From Streptomyces sp. T12 (GTDB lineage: Bacteria; Actinomycetota; Actinomycetes; Streptomycetales; Streptomycetaceae): DNA of 64,000 bases. Position 1 is the first letter of the stretch; every line of letters begins with the position of its first letter. This document shows, piece by piece, positions 46,132-54,916 of this stretch. The stretch lies in NCBI RefSeq assembly GCF_028736035.1, contig NZ_CP117866.1, positions 8,721,001-8,785,000 on the forward strand, read 5' to 3'. The notes beneath the pieces were generated by a model. The model saw only the letters and a program-made list of their open reading frames with translations. It was not told where the DNA came from and made no database searches. The position numbers and the translations under genes are program-made.

Positions 46132-46935
46132 TCAGGCCGCTGGCGGCACTCGCGACGGCCGACCCGCCCCGCGTGTCAGCGCGTACCCGCCGATCCCCGC
46201 GAGCGCGGCCAGCACGCCGCCGATCGCGGTCCACACCCATCGGTCGGACCACCAGCCGGACGCCCAGCCGCCGCTGGGTTCAAGGCTCGCGAGCAGCGCC
46301 TCCTTGGTCGACTCCTCCTCATCGCCCTGGGAGATGGCTCCGGCCCCCGGCACCAGCGGCTGAGCCAGCGAGCCGTCCACCGCCGCCGCCCCGCCGAGGT
46401 CCTCGGAGTCGACCCGGACCTCGGCGTCGACCGGCAGACCGAGGTCGGAGGTGGCCAGGTTCACGACCGTCAGCCGGATGTAGTACGTGCCCGGCAGCGG
46501 GTCGTTGGCCCAGGGTTCCGACCAGGCGCGGACGGTGCGCAGCACACACGTCGGCTCGACGGTGGCGGCGTCCGCCGCGGCCGTGCGCGTCTGTGCCCCG
46601 TACTGGCAGGACTGGCGGCGCCGCAGGCCGTCGTACACGTCGATCTGCCAGGTCTCGGCGGCGTGCGTGTCCGGCAGCTTCACCGTCGCGTGGACGGTGG
46701 GGCGCTGTCCGGCGTCCGCGGGGAACGACCAGTACAGGTAGTCGCCCGTGGAGGCGCTCGCGGTGGCCGTCTGCCCCTGCTCGATCTCGGTCGCCGTACG
46801 GAAGGAGGTGCCCGCCTGGGTCGGCGCGCCGCCGTCCTCCGACGCGCTCGGTGACGGCGAGGAGTCGGCGACCGCCGGGGTGACCGCCAGCCCGAGCATC
46901 AGCGCCGCGGCGCTCAACACGCGTGTGATCCGCAT
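46132..46935 (-). CDS. Secreted/membrane-anchored protein coupled to the VWA protein
   Basis: A 267-residue protein: signal peptide (residues 1-24, ending VTPAVAD), a Ser/Pro-rich spacer, a beta-rich ectodomain (GDYLYWSFPADAGQRPTVHA, then TWQIDVYDGLRRR, with Cys pair) and a C-terminal membrane segment (WTAIGGVLAALAGIGGYAL) with a basic tail. The ectodomain resembles the C-terminal half of the VWA protein upstream, whose stop overlaps this start by one base. Probably subunits of one cell-surface complex; function unknown. Confidence 0.75.
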   Translation of the reverse strand: MRITRVLSAAALMLGLAVTPAVADSSPSPSASEDGGAPTQAGTSFRTATEIEQGQTATASASTGDYLYWSFPADAGQRPTVHATVKLPDTHAAETWQIDVYDGLRRRQSCQYGAQTRTAAADAATVEPTCVLRTVRAWSEPWANDPLPGTYYIRLTVVNLATSDLGLPVDAEVRVDSEDLGGAAAVDGSLAQPLVPGAGAISQGDEEESTKEALLASLEPSGGWASGWWSDRWVWTAIGGVLAALAGIGGYALTRGAGRPSRVPPAA

Positions 46936-48203
46936 CAGTTGGTCCTCCAGACCGCTACCCGCCAGCGCGACAGCCAGCCCCAGACGAGACCGGCGAGGAA
47001 GCCGGTGAGGATCAGTGCGCCGAGCAGCCACCAGCCGCGTCCGAGGCCGAAGGAGGCCACGTCGCTCGACCCGTCCGGCCCGTGCACGACGTCGATGGTC
47101 ACTTCGAGCGGCAGACCGGGAGTGGTCTTCACGCCACTGGCCGGTGAGAAGGAGTGCGTGACCTGGAGGCAGACGGTCTCGGGCGCGACCTCGCCCTCCG
47201 TGTCCTCCGCCTCGGCCTTCGGGTAGCGCAGCCCGGTCGAGATCACATCGGTACGGCCGTTGCCCGCCGCCTCGCCGCGGACGATCTCCCGGCCGCCCTC
47301 GGTCGTCGCGCGCAGCAGCAGCCCGTACGACGGGTTCACCTCACGGTCGGCCGCGACGCTCACCGAGGCGCGCAGTTCCCAGCCGTGCGGGACCTTCACG
47401 CGGTACCAGCGCTGTTGCCCGAACTCCTCGCGGTCCGTGTACAGACCGGAGTTCAGCGTCGGCGCCTTCGCGCACTGGTCCGCGCCCGTCGTCGCGACCG
47501 GCGTCACCACCGGATCGGCCGCCCGGTCCACCAACTGGTTGACCTTGTCGGCGAGTTCGTCGGTGTGCTCGACCGAGGTGAACGTCCCACCGGTGGCCTC
47601 GGCGATGCAGCTGAGCTGTTGCCGCAGCTTGGTGTTCGGGACCAGGCCGAGCGTGTCGATGGTCAGGCCGATGCCCTTGGCGGCGATCTCCCGGGCCACC
47701 TCGCACGGGTCGAGCGGCGCGCAGGTGTCCTCGCCGTCGCTGATCAGCACGATGCGCTTGGAGCCCTCGCCGCCGTCCAGGTCCTCGGCCGCCTTCAGCA
47801 GGGCGGGGCCGATCGGCGTCCAGCCGGTGGGCGTCAGGGTCGCCACCGCCGTCTTGGCCTCGGTGCGGTCCAGCGGGCCGACCGGGTAGAGCTGCGCGGT
47901 GTCCTTGCAGCCCGTCTTGCGGTCGTCGCCCGGGTAGTTGGCGCCGAGGGTGCGGATACCGAGCTGGACCTCCTCGGGCGTTGCGTCCAGCACCTCGTTG
48001 AAGGCCTGCTTCGCCGCGGCCATCCGCGACTGGCCGTCGATGTCCTTCGCCCGCATCGAGCCGCTGACGTCGATCACGAGATCGACTTTCGGAGCGGTGG
48101 CGGTGGTCTCGTCGGCGACCGCCCCGGCCGGGAAGGCTATCCCGGCCGTGAGCGCGGCGAGCAGGGCGCAGACCCCGGCCGCCAGCCGTTGTGTTCTGAT
48201 CAT
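46935..48203 (-). CDS. Secreted VWA-domain membrane protein
   Basis: A 422-residue protein with a signal peptide (1-30), a von Willebrand A domain (residues about 40-220) with intact MIDAS motif DVSGS (45-49), the Thr in TPTGWTPIG and ISDGEDTC, then a beta-rich ectodomain (WYRVKVPHGWELRASVSV) and one C-terminal membrane segment (LLGALILTGFLAGLVWGW). Metal-dependent protein binding outside the cell is expected. Its TGA overlaps the ATG of the next gene. RBS context is normal and the frame intact. Confidence 0.88.
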   Translation of the reverse strand: MIRTQRLAAGVCALLAALTAGIAFPAGAVADETTATAPKVDLVIDVSGSMRAKDIDGQSRMAAAKQAFNEVLDATPEEVQLGIRTLGANYPGDDRKTGCKDTAQLYPVGPLDRTEAKTAVATLTPTGWTPIGPALLKAAEDLDGGEGSKRIVLISDGEDTCAPLDPCEVAREIAAKGIGLTIDTLGLVPNTKLRQQLSCIAEATGGTFTSVEHTDELADKVNQLVDRAADPVVTPVATTGADQCAKAPTLNSGLYTDREEFGQQRWYRVKVPHGWELRASVSVAADREVNPSYGLLLRATTEGGREIVRGEAAGNGRTDVISTGLRYPKAEAEDTEGEVAPETVCLQVTHSFSPASGVKTTPGLPLEVTIDVVHGPDGSSDVASFGLGRGWWLLGALILTGFLAGLVWGWLSRWRVAVWRTN

Positions 48204-48281
48204 CGGCGGATCCTATTGATCAGAGGTGTTCCGCTTCAAACGAGATCAGAACCCCTGTCAGAACATGTGTCGCACCACCGG

Positions 48282-49820
48282 TCAGAACACCTCGGTGATC
48301 AGCGGATTGGGCAGCTCCGCCCACTGATCCCCGGGCGTCCCCGGCGACAGCCGCATCAACGTCAACGCCTTCGTGGGCAGCGGCTCCTCGCGCAGTGCGG
48401 CGAGATCCACGGTGCCCGGCAGATCCGGTACGACCGCCTCCAGCGCCGCGCGCAATGCCGCGCCCGAACCCGCCGTACCCGCCAGCGCCCCGGCCACCAG
48501 CGAGCCGAACAGCTTGCGGCGCAGGGTCGTCACGTCGTCCGTGACGATCCGGCCGGTCAGCTCCGGCATGGCAATGCCGTGCCGGGCCAGCCGGGCTGGA
48601 CTGACACGGATGTCGGCGAGGTCGCGGTAGACCAGGCGCACCGGGGAGCCGCTCGCCGACAGCACCACCAGCAGGTTCTGCCCGTGCGCCTCCAGCGCGA
48701 CTCCCAGCTCCAGCAGCCGCAGCCCCACGGTGAGGGCGAGCCGCGTGAACTCGGCCAGCCACTCGGGCTGCCCGGGCAACTGGGTGGTGGCGAGCGCGGC
48801 CACCGGCACGACCCGCTCTCCGGGCCCCGCGTACTCCTGCGGCGACTCGCGCAGCACGGCTGCCAGGTCGGGTGAGTTGGCCGTGGCGGCCCCCAGCGTG
48901 CGGGTGATGTGCAGCAGCCCGTCCGTCCGCGCCGCCAGCGCCTCCGCGAAGTCCGACAACGTGGCCGACAGGGCGATCGAGTACACCGAGATGTCCCGCA
49001 CCGAGGACGTCAGCCGGGCACTCAGCGCGGTCTTGACGTGCGGGCCGCCGGGGAGGCCGAGCGTCCGCAGGGACATCAGCGGATGCGCGGCGACACCGTC
49101 GCCGTAGGGATCGCAGGGACGCTTGAGCACATGCTCGGCCTGCCACGGATGCACCGGGATCAGCAGCCGCTCCCCGTCCCGCATCCCCTCCGGCCACTCG
49201 CCCGTCACCAGACACTCGGCCACCCGCACCGGCACCAGCCCCAGTGTGACCACCGGCCGGTGCTCGGGCCCGTACGCCAGCTGCTCGGCGACCGAGAAGC
49301 CGGGCCGGGAACGGCAGTTGGGGTGGAACGGATGCCCGTCGACCACCCGCTGCTCCCACTCCCAGTCGCGCACCGGCCACTCCTTCGAGTGAGCACCCTG
49401 CCCGGCCTCCTGCCCGGCCTCCTGCCCGGCCCGTGACAGCGCCAACGAGGCGACGCTGTGGCCGAGTTCGGCGGCGAGAGACGTCCCGTGCGGTACAGAG
49501 AGGTCGGTCAGCAGCCGGGCCGGGTCGTCGTACGACGTCTCGTCGAGCCGTACGGCGGTGACATACGCGGCGGTGGCGTACGGGTCCGCGCGCGGGCCGT
49601 GCAGACGGCGGCCGTCGGAGAGGCGCAGGGCGAGGCCCTCCCGGCCCGTCTCACGGTGGGCGACCCAGGGCAGGGGCTCGTGCGCGAGGGCACGCCACAG
49701 CCGGGTCAGCACCGCCGCGCGGGCCCCGGGGAGCTCGGCCGCGTACCGCGATGCGAGGTGGGGGCGTACATCGGCCAGTTCGGCGGCGACCTCGGCCTCG
49801 GCGCTGGGGGGACGGTGCAC
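48282..49820 (-). CDS. IucA/IucC-family siderophore synthetase
   Basis: A 512-residue NRPS-independent siderophore (NIS) synthetase that would condense a carboxylate with an amine or alcohol using ATP. Active-site blocks: VDGHPFHPNCRSRPGFS, LIPVHPWQAEHVL, VKTALSARLTSSVRDIS and LEAHGQNLLVVL. GTG 49820 is preceded by GAGGAG. An in-frame 12-bp tandem repeat (about 49398-49434) gives AGQEAGQEAGQGA after residue 125. Divergent from a second IucA/IucC gene across 94 bp. Confidence 0.92.
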   Translation of the reverse strand: MHRPPSAEAEVAAELADVRPHLASRYAAELPGARAAVLTRLWRALAHEPLPWVAHRETGREGLALRLSDGRRLHGPRADPYATAAYVTAVRLDETSYDDPARLLTDLSVPHGTSLAAELGHSVASLALSRAGQEAGQEAGQGAHSKEWPVRDWEWEQRVVDGHPFHPNCRSRPGFSVAEQLAYGPEHRPVVTLGLVPVRVAECLVTGEWPEGMRDGERLLIPVHPWQAEHVLKRPCDPYGDGVAAHPLMSLRTLGLPGGPHVKTALSARLTSSVRDISVYSIALSATLSDFAEALAARTDGLLHITRTLGAATANSPDLAAVLRESPQEYAGPGERVVPVAALATTQLPGQPEWLAEFTRLALTVGLRLLELGVALEAHGQNLLVVLSASGSPVRLVYRDLADIRVSPARLARHGIAMPELTGRIVTDDVTTLRRKLFGSLVAGALAGTAGSGAALRAALEAVVPDLPGTVDLAALREEPLPTKALTLMRLSPGTPGDQWAELPNPLITEVF

Positions 49821-49914
49821 GGGCGGGCTCCTCGGGTACGAGTAGGGCGTCGGGGCAGGCACCGACGACAGACATACTGATCGTCTTCCCGCCTGAACGG
49901 ACCGTAGAGAACGA

Positions 49915-51432
49915 GTGGATCGCGTGCACCTCAACCCTCCACCCGCCGCCGCCGCCGACGACGACGTCGCGGCACGCGCCGACGCCCACGCGGTCGCGCC
50001 CCTGCTCAACTGCCTGCTGCGCGAAGTGGCCGAACCGCACGGGGGGTCCGGCGAGCGGCAGGTGTACCGGCTGCCCGGCACGGGCCGCCTGCTGCGGGTC
50101 CTCGGCGGACGGCGGCCGGCCGAGCCCGAGGTGGACGCGGCCGGCGCCTGGCAGCGCATCGGGCACACCGAGCTCGTCAAACTCGTCGCCGACGAACTGC
50201 GCCGCCACACCGGTCTGTCCAACCACGAACTGCCCGCCGAGATGATCGACAGCCGGGACGCGGTGGCGGCGTTGCTCACGGCACGCGCGCGTGCGACGCC
50301 GCCGGACGACCCGTACCTGCGCTCCGAGCAGTCCCTCCTCACCGGCCACCCCTACCACCCCGCCCCCAAGGCGCGCGGCGGCGGCCCGGTCGCGGCCTGG
50401 CTGCCGTACGCCCCCGAGGCACACGCCCGCTTCCCGCTGACGCTGCTCGGCCTGCGCGAGGACATGGTCGTGGAGGAGGGCGACACCTCCGCCCTGGACG
50501 CCCTCGGCGAGGCCCCGCCCGGCTACCGGCTGCTGCCCGCGCACCCCTGGCAGCTCGACCTGGTCGACCTCGCGCCGGCCTTCGCCGACGGTCGGCTGAT
50601 CCGGTTGGGCACGACCGGCTGCGACGCCTGGCCCACGGCCGCGATCCGCACCCTGTACGTCCCCGAGCGCGACCTGTTCCTGAAGTTCAGCCTCGACGTG
50701 CGGATCACGAATGACATCCGCCGGCTGTGGCGCCACGACCTGCTGAAACTGCGCCGCACCGACGCTGCGGCCACGGCGGCCTTCGCCACCGGCCGCGCGG
50801 CCTGGCTGAGCGACCGCGGCTACCGCACCGCCGACTTCGCCTTCGAGGAACTCGCCGTCCTGGTCCGCGACGGCTTCCACGACCGACTGCTGCCCGGCAC
50901 GACACCCCTGCTCGCCGCCGCCCTCGTGGAGGGCTTCGAGGGGAGCCCGCTCGACAGTACGGCGGACCCGGCGGCCTGGTGGGAGGCGTACCTCGGCGCG
51001 GTCGTACCGCCCGCCCTCGCTGCCTTCGCCGAGCACGGCGTCGTGCTGGAGGCGCACCTGCAGAACACGCTGATCGCCGTGGACACCGACGGCATCCCGG
51101 TGCAGGCCCTGTTCCGGGACGCCGAGGGCGTGAAGCTGCTGTCGGACGTCTCCCGCCCGGCCGGGTGGCAGCGGCTGGTGTACTGCCTGGTCGTGAACCA
51201 TCTGTGCGAGGTCGCGGCCGCCCTCGCCGAGCGACACCCCGGGTACGACCCGTGGCCCGCCGCCCGCCGCGAACTGGCCCGCCACGACCTCCCCGAGATC
51301 GCCGGCCTGCTGTCGGCCCCCACCCTCCCCGGCAAGACCAACCTGCTGCTGCGCTGGTCGGGCGCGGACGGCGCCGACGCCCGCTACCTGCCTCTCCCGA
51401 ACTCCCTGGCGGGCAGAGGGAACGAGAGGTGA
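49915..51432 (+). CDS. IucA/IucC-family siderophore synthetase
   Basis: A 505-residue NIS synthetase with the same blocks as its divergent neighbour: LTGHPYHPAPKARGG, LLPAHPWQLDLVD, LFLKFSLDVRITNDIRRLW and LEAHLQNTLIAVD, plus the C-terminal GKTNLLLRWSGAD. GTG 49915 is followed by a second GTG at 49924. Two synthetases usually act sequentially on a dicarboxylate/citrate-like unit. No decarboxylase, monooxygenase, exporter or receptor gene is adjacent, and no iron-box palindrome is evident between the two genes. Product unknown. Confidence 0.92.
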   Translation: MDRVHLNPPPAAAADDDVAARADAHAVAPLLNCLLREVAEPHGGSGERQVYRLPGTGRLLRVLGGRRPAEPEVDAAGAWQRIGHTELVKLVADELRRHTGLSNHELPAEMIDSRDAVAALLTARARATPPDDPYLRSEQSLLTGHPYHPAPKARGGGPVAAWLPYAPEAHARFPLTLLGLREDMVVEEGDTSALDALGEAPPGYRLLPAHPWQLDLVDLAPAFADGRLIRLGTTGCDAWPTAAIRTLYVPERDLFLKFSLDVRITNDIRRLWRHDLLKLRRTDAAATAAFATGRAAWLSDRGYRTADFAFEELAVLVRDGFHDRLLPGTTPLLAAALVEGFEGSPLDSTADPAAWWEAYLGAVVPPALAAFAEHGVVLEAHLQNTLIAVDTDGIPVQALFRDAEGVKLLSDVSRPAGWQRLVYCLVVNHLCEVAAALAERHPGYDPWPAARRELARHDLPEIAGLLSAPTLPGKTNLLLRWSGADGADARYLPLPNSLAGRGNER

Positions 51433-51656
51433 TCCACCCTCTGATGGGGCGTCAGGTCGCTTTCCGGATGGGGCGGAACCATTCAAGGCGGCGCACGGCG
51501 TATCCGTCGAGTGCAACCCTCGGTGCCATGGGATCAAAGGCGAGCAAAAATGGATAAAGCGGAGTAAAATGAATACGGCTCGGCTGAGTTGCTGATCACG
51601 CACAGGGTGTCAATGCCCATGTGCCGCAATTGAACGAAATCCCCGAGGCAATAGCG

Positions 51657-53216
51657 ATGAACCCGTCCGTCGACCCACCCGGCGGCGCATCTCGCGGCCG
51701 CCCGCCCGTTCCCCCGCCGCCCCCGCCGCCTCCGTGGCAGATCCGGCCCGAGCCCGATTCAGCAGGTACGCCGGTTCCCCTCCCGCCCATGCCGCAGTCG
51801 ACGCCCTCGGCGGGAGCACCCCCTCACGTCTCCTATGACGTCACCCGGTACCTGTGCGCGGCGATGCACACCGATATCGGGCTCGCCCGCAAGGCAGTGG
51901 CCCGGATCGTGCACGAGCCGCGGCGTGCCGCGGCTTCCTCGCCCGGCGTGGACCTTGGTTGCGTGCTGCGACACGCTCTGGCCGCCCGCACCCGCCAGCG
52001 GCGGCGGGACGTCGTACTCCTCCTCCTGCTGCTCGTCATGGTGATCACCCTGCCTTTCACCCAAGGTGTGTCCCTGTTCCTGGGGCTGCTCGTAGCCTGG
52101 GTGATCGTGGCCACCGAATTGGTGTCGGTGCACTACGGCGTCGTCGCCCGGAAGTTGAAACGGGAGAACTTCGACCCGAGGCAGTCCCCCCGGCCACCGA
52201 CGGCCAGGGACGCCGCACGTCTTGAGGCGATCGAACTCCGTGACAGGGGCAATGTCGTGGTCTCCTCGCGCTTCGAGCCCTTCGTCGGGCACGGTGAGAC
52301 CTACAGAACCTGGTCGTTCGCTCTGAACACCGGACGTGCCGAGGCCGGCAAGCAGGTCATCCCGTTCACCATCCATGACCTCAACGCCCATATCTCCGCC
52401 AGGGTCGGGGCGCTCGAACTGCCCGGCATGGACGTCGCCGACGTGCTCCTGGTCAACGGGGCCGACCTGCTGATCGGAATCGACGACCGAACCCGCGCCG
52501 AGGTGCTGCGCAACCTGGGCGGACCGCCCGGAGCGCAGGTTTCGGACGCCCTCCTGCGTGAGCTGCGCGAGGACGGCAAGGGCCGCGCGCGGCCCTATCT
52601 GGCGGTCCGGGTCACTGGCTGGAGCGGCGAACTGGTCATCACCTTGTTCCTGAGATGCGCGCTGCTGTCCGGTCGTGACATCGCGTTCATCGAGGGAAGC
52701 AACTGTCTGCTCGCGCCCGTGCGGGAGAAGTACCGGACGGTGGACAGGCTGCTGGACTCACCTACCTTCCGGCAGTGGTGCCGACTGGTCGGCGAGGCGG
52801 GTGCACGCACCCCGATCCTGCTGGTCCGCGCGCCCTTCGCGCTCCTGAGAGACCTCTTCGCACCGCTCGAGAGGCACCGCGCACAACGCAGGCAGGAGCG
52901 CTCGATCCGCATGCGCACCTTCGACTACGGCTCGAAGTTCAGCCTTCGGGAGCAGGCGAGCGATCGGTTCTTCCACCGGTACTTCCAGTCACTGGACCGG
53001 GAGTTGTACGCCAAGACGATCGAGCACCGTGTCCTGGACGCCCTGGTGCAGTTTCTCGAGGATCACAACATCGACTCCAGCGACCTGATCCAGCGCCAGA
53101 CCACCATCTACAACTCCGGTCTGTTCGCGGGGCGGGACATCTCCATCAAGCGCTCCAGCGTGCGCGCCGGAGGCGGCCACCTGTTGCGGAACCCGCAGCC
53201 CGTAAGGCAGAGGTGA
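51657..53216 (+). CDS. Unknown two-TM protein with Pro-rich N-terminus and C-terminal AGRD motif
   Basis: About 519 residues, unrecognised. A Pro-rich N-terminal tail includes PPPPPPPP (residues 24-31). A small helical region follows, then two adjacent hydrophobic segments at about 118-158 (VVLLLLLLVMVITLPFTQ, then LFLGLLVAWVIVATELVSV), then a large soluble domain (SRFEPFVGHGETYRTWSFAL, VADVLLVNGADLLIGIDDRT, RPYLAVRVTGWSGELVITLF, FRQWCRLVGEAGARTPILLV). The C-terminus has YNSGLFAGRDISIKRSSV. A similar SGIQAGRDVRIERSTL opens the next gene, 4 bp downstream, so they likely work together. ATG 51657 has GAGG 11 bp upstream. Both topology and role are open. Confidence 0.72.
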   Translation: MNPSVDPPGGASRGRPPVPPPPPPPPWQIRPEPDSAGTPVPLPPMPQSTPSAGAPPHVSYDVTRYLCAAMHTDIGLARKAVARIVHEPRRAAASSPGVDLGCVLRHALAARTRQRRRDVVLLLLLLVMVITLPFTQGVSLFLGLLVAWVIVATELVSVHYGVVARKLKRENFDPRQSPRPPTARDAARLEAIELRDRGNVVVSSRFEPFVGHGETYRTWSFALNTGRAEAGKQVIPFTIHDLNAHISARVGALELPGMDVADVLLVNGADLLIGIDDRTRAEVLRNLGGPPGAQVSDALLRELREDGKGRARPYLAVRVTGWSGELVITLFLRCALLSGRDIAFIEGSNCLLAPVREKYRTVDRLLDSPTFRQWCRLVGEAGARTPILLVRAPFALLRDLFAPLERHRAQRRQERSIRMRTFDYGSKFSLREQASDRFFHRYFQSLDRELYAKTIEHRVLDALVQFLEDHNIDSSDLIQRQTTIYNSGLFAGRDISIKRSSVRAGGGHLLRNPQPVRQR

Positions 53217-53220
53217 CGTG

Positions 53221-53610
53221 ATGTCGGATCGCGGGGCATATGAGTCGGCGAGTCACGTCAGCGGCATTCAGGCCGGGCGGGACGTGCGCATCGAGCGGAG
53301 CACGCTCGCCTTGGGTCACGCCACGGTGACCGGAACTCCGACGCCGGCAGAGTACGCGGCGGCCGTCGAGGAACTGCGCACCGCGGTCGGCGTTCTGCTG
53401 GACGAACTCCGCCGCAACCAGGAGCAGTACGAGGACGGGGCGGAACTGGTCGAGGCCGCCGAGCAGGTGCAGACGGAACTCGCCCGCGACGAGCCGCGCC
53501 GCAACACCCTCCTGCGCTGGCTCGGTTTCATCGGCCCCGGCGTCCACGCGACCGCCGCGGTCGCAGCGGACGTGACCGCGATCCAGCAGTGCGTGGAGGC
53601 TCTGTTCTAG
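53221..53610 (+). CDS. Small partner protein with N-terminal AGRD motif and DUF5955-like helical domain
   Basis: A 129-residue protein. Residues 10-30 carry HVSGIQAGRDVRIERSTL, matching the C-terminal motif of the upstream membrane protein. Residues 40-129 are helical (EYAAAVEELRTAVGVLLDEL...TELARDEP...WLGFIGPGVHATAAVAADVT) and resemble in order and hydrophobic pattern the protein at 57551-57865. ATG 53221 (AGAGG at 7 bp) is preferred over a GTG at 53218. It forms an operon with 51657-53216. Function unknown; shared motifs of this kind occur in partner proteins of surveillance systems, which is inference. Confidence 0.68.
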   Translation: MSDRGAYESASHVSGIQAGRDVRIERSTLALGHATVTGTPTPAEYAAAVEELRTAVGVLLDELRRNQEQYEDGAELVEAAEQVQTELARDEPRRNTLLRWLGFIGPGVHATAAVAADVTAIQQCVEALF

Positions 53611-53722
53611 ACCGGGCGCCGTCACGCTTGGTTACTATGGTCACTTCATGCCGGAGGCCGGAGGCAGGGGCGTGGGAGCTGGTCGTGGAATATAAGGCAA
53701 ACGACGTGTGGGGCCTCGGAAG

Positions 53723-54637
53723 ATGTTGAGAAGGGTCACCGCCACCCGCTACATCGAGCCACTGCGGTCCGGCGGCTCCGTGCCCGGAGTCGTCGAGGCC
53801 GACGACCTGGGCACCTACGTCGTGAAGTTCACCGGCTCCGCGCAGGGCCGCAAGGCGCTGGTCGCCGAGGTGATCGTGGGGGAACTGGCCCGTGCCCTGG
53901 GACTGCGCTTCCCCGAGCTGGTCCTGGTCCACTTCGACCCGGAGATCGCCGCGAGCGAGCCGCACCAGGAGGTACGGGAACTGCACGCGGCCAGCGCGGG
54001 AGTCAACCTCGGCATGGACTATCTGCCGGGCGCGAAGGACTTCACCCCGGAACTCGCGAAGCACTTCCGCGTGGACCCGCTGGAGGCGGGCCGCATCGTC
54101 TGGCTGGACGCCCTGACCGCCAACGTCGACCGTACGGTCCACAGCTCCAACCTGATGGTCTGGCCCACGCTGGGGACCGTCCCGCCGCGCCTGTGGCTCA
54201 TCGACCACGGCGCCGCGCTCGTCTTCCACCACCGCTGGGACGGCACGGACCCCGCGAAGGCATACGACTTCCGTCACCACGCCCTCGGCCACTACGCCCC
54301 CGACGTACGCGCGGCCGACGCCGAGCTGGCGCCGAAGGTCACCGAGGCGCTGCTGCGGGAGGTCGTGGCGGAGGTCCCGGACGCGTGGCTGAGCGCCGAA
54401 CCGGGCTTCATGAGCCCCGGAGAGGTCCGTGACGCCTACATCGCCCACCTCCACGCGCGCGTACAGGCGTCCTCGGCCTGGCTCCCCACCGACTTCCCCA
54501 CCCGGGAGGAACTCGCCGCCGAGGAGGCCCGACGGGTGGCGAAGACACAGGAAGGCCGGCCGAACTGGCTCAAGCGGGTCCCCGACCTGCACGGCAAGCC
54601 GGCCGCGGAACAGGATTGGTCGGTGCACCTCGGATGA
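53723..54637 (+). CDS. HipA-like kinase-family protein
   Basis: A 304-residue protein opening MLRRVTATRYIEPLRSGGSV, family-typical for actinobacterial HipA-like kinases. The ATP-binding Lys is in GTYVVKFTGSAQG; the catalytic loop is WLDALTANVDRTVHSSNLMV; the DFG-like Asp is in LWLIDHGAALVF. It lacks the N-terminal subdomain of full HipA. These genes normally pair with a DUF3037 gene; here the partner is a SelW-like gene whose ATG overlaps the stop (ATGA). A GTG at 53708 in frame would add five residues. Target unknown. Confidence 0.82.
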   Translation: MLRRVTATRYIEPLRSGGSVPGVVEADDLGTYVVKFTGSAQGRKALVAEVIVGELARALGLRFPELVLVHFDPEIAASEPHQEVRELHAASAGVNLGMDYLPGAKDFTPELAKHFRVDPLEAGRIVWLDALTANVDRTVHSSNLMVWPTLGTVPPRLWLIDHGAALVFHHRWDGTDPAKAYDFRHHALGHYAPDVRAADAELAPKVTEALLREVVAEVPDAWLSAEPGFMSPGEVRDAYIAHLHARVQASSAWLPTDFPTREELAAEEARRVAKTQEGRPNWLKRVPDLHGKPAAEQDWSVHLG

Positions 54638-54912
54638 GTGGCCGGGTAGAGATCGAGTACTGCACCCAGTGCCGCTGGCTGCCGCGCGCGGCATGGCTGG
54701 CGCAGGAGCTGCTCACGACCTTCGAGGCGGAGCTGTCCGAGCTGGCGCTGAAGCCCGGCAAGGGCGGCGTCTTCGTCGTCCGCGTCGACGACGAGGTCGT
54801 ATGGGACCGCCGCGAGCAGGGCTTCCCCGAGCCCACGGCGGTCAAGCAGGTCGTACGCGACCGAGTGGCCCCGGGAAAGTCCCTGGGCCACTCGGACAAA
54901 CCGGCTTCCTGA
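54634..54912 (+). CDS. SelT/SelW/SelH-family thioredoxin-like protein
   Basis: A 92-residue redox protein. The CxxC motif lies in IEYCTQCRWLPRAAW (the Cys version of the selenoprotein CxxU motif), followed by PGKGGVFVVRVDDEVVWDRR and GFPEPTAVKQVVRDR, the conserved family C-terminus. It is translationally coupled to the HipA-like kinase gene and ends 4 bp from the convergent malate synthase stop. Thiol redox function is inferred from family. Confidence 0.9.
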   Translation: MSGRVEIEYCTQCRWLPRAAWLAQELLTTFEAELSELALKPGKGGVFVVRVDDEVVWDRREQGFPEPTAVKQVVRDRVAPGKSLGHSDKPAS

Positions 54913-54916
54913 GGGC

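Noticed and set aside
49821..49914. Iron-box (DmdR/DtxR palindrome) between the IucA/IucC genes
   Set aside because: No TTAGGTTAGGCTAACCTAA-like sequence or close variant could be found in the 94 bp, although siderophore genes usually have one.
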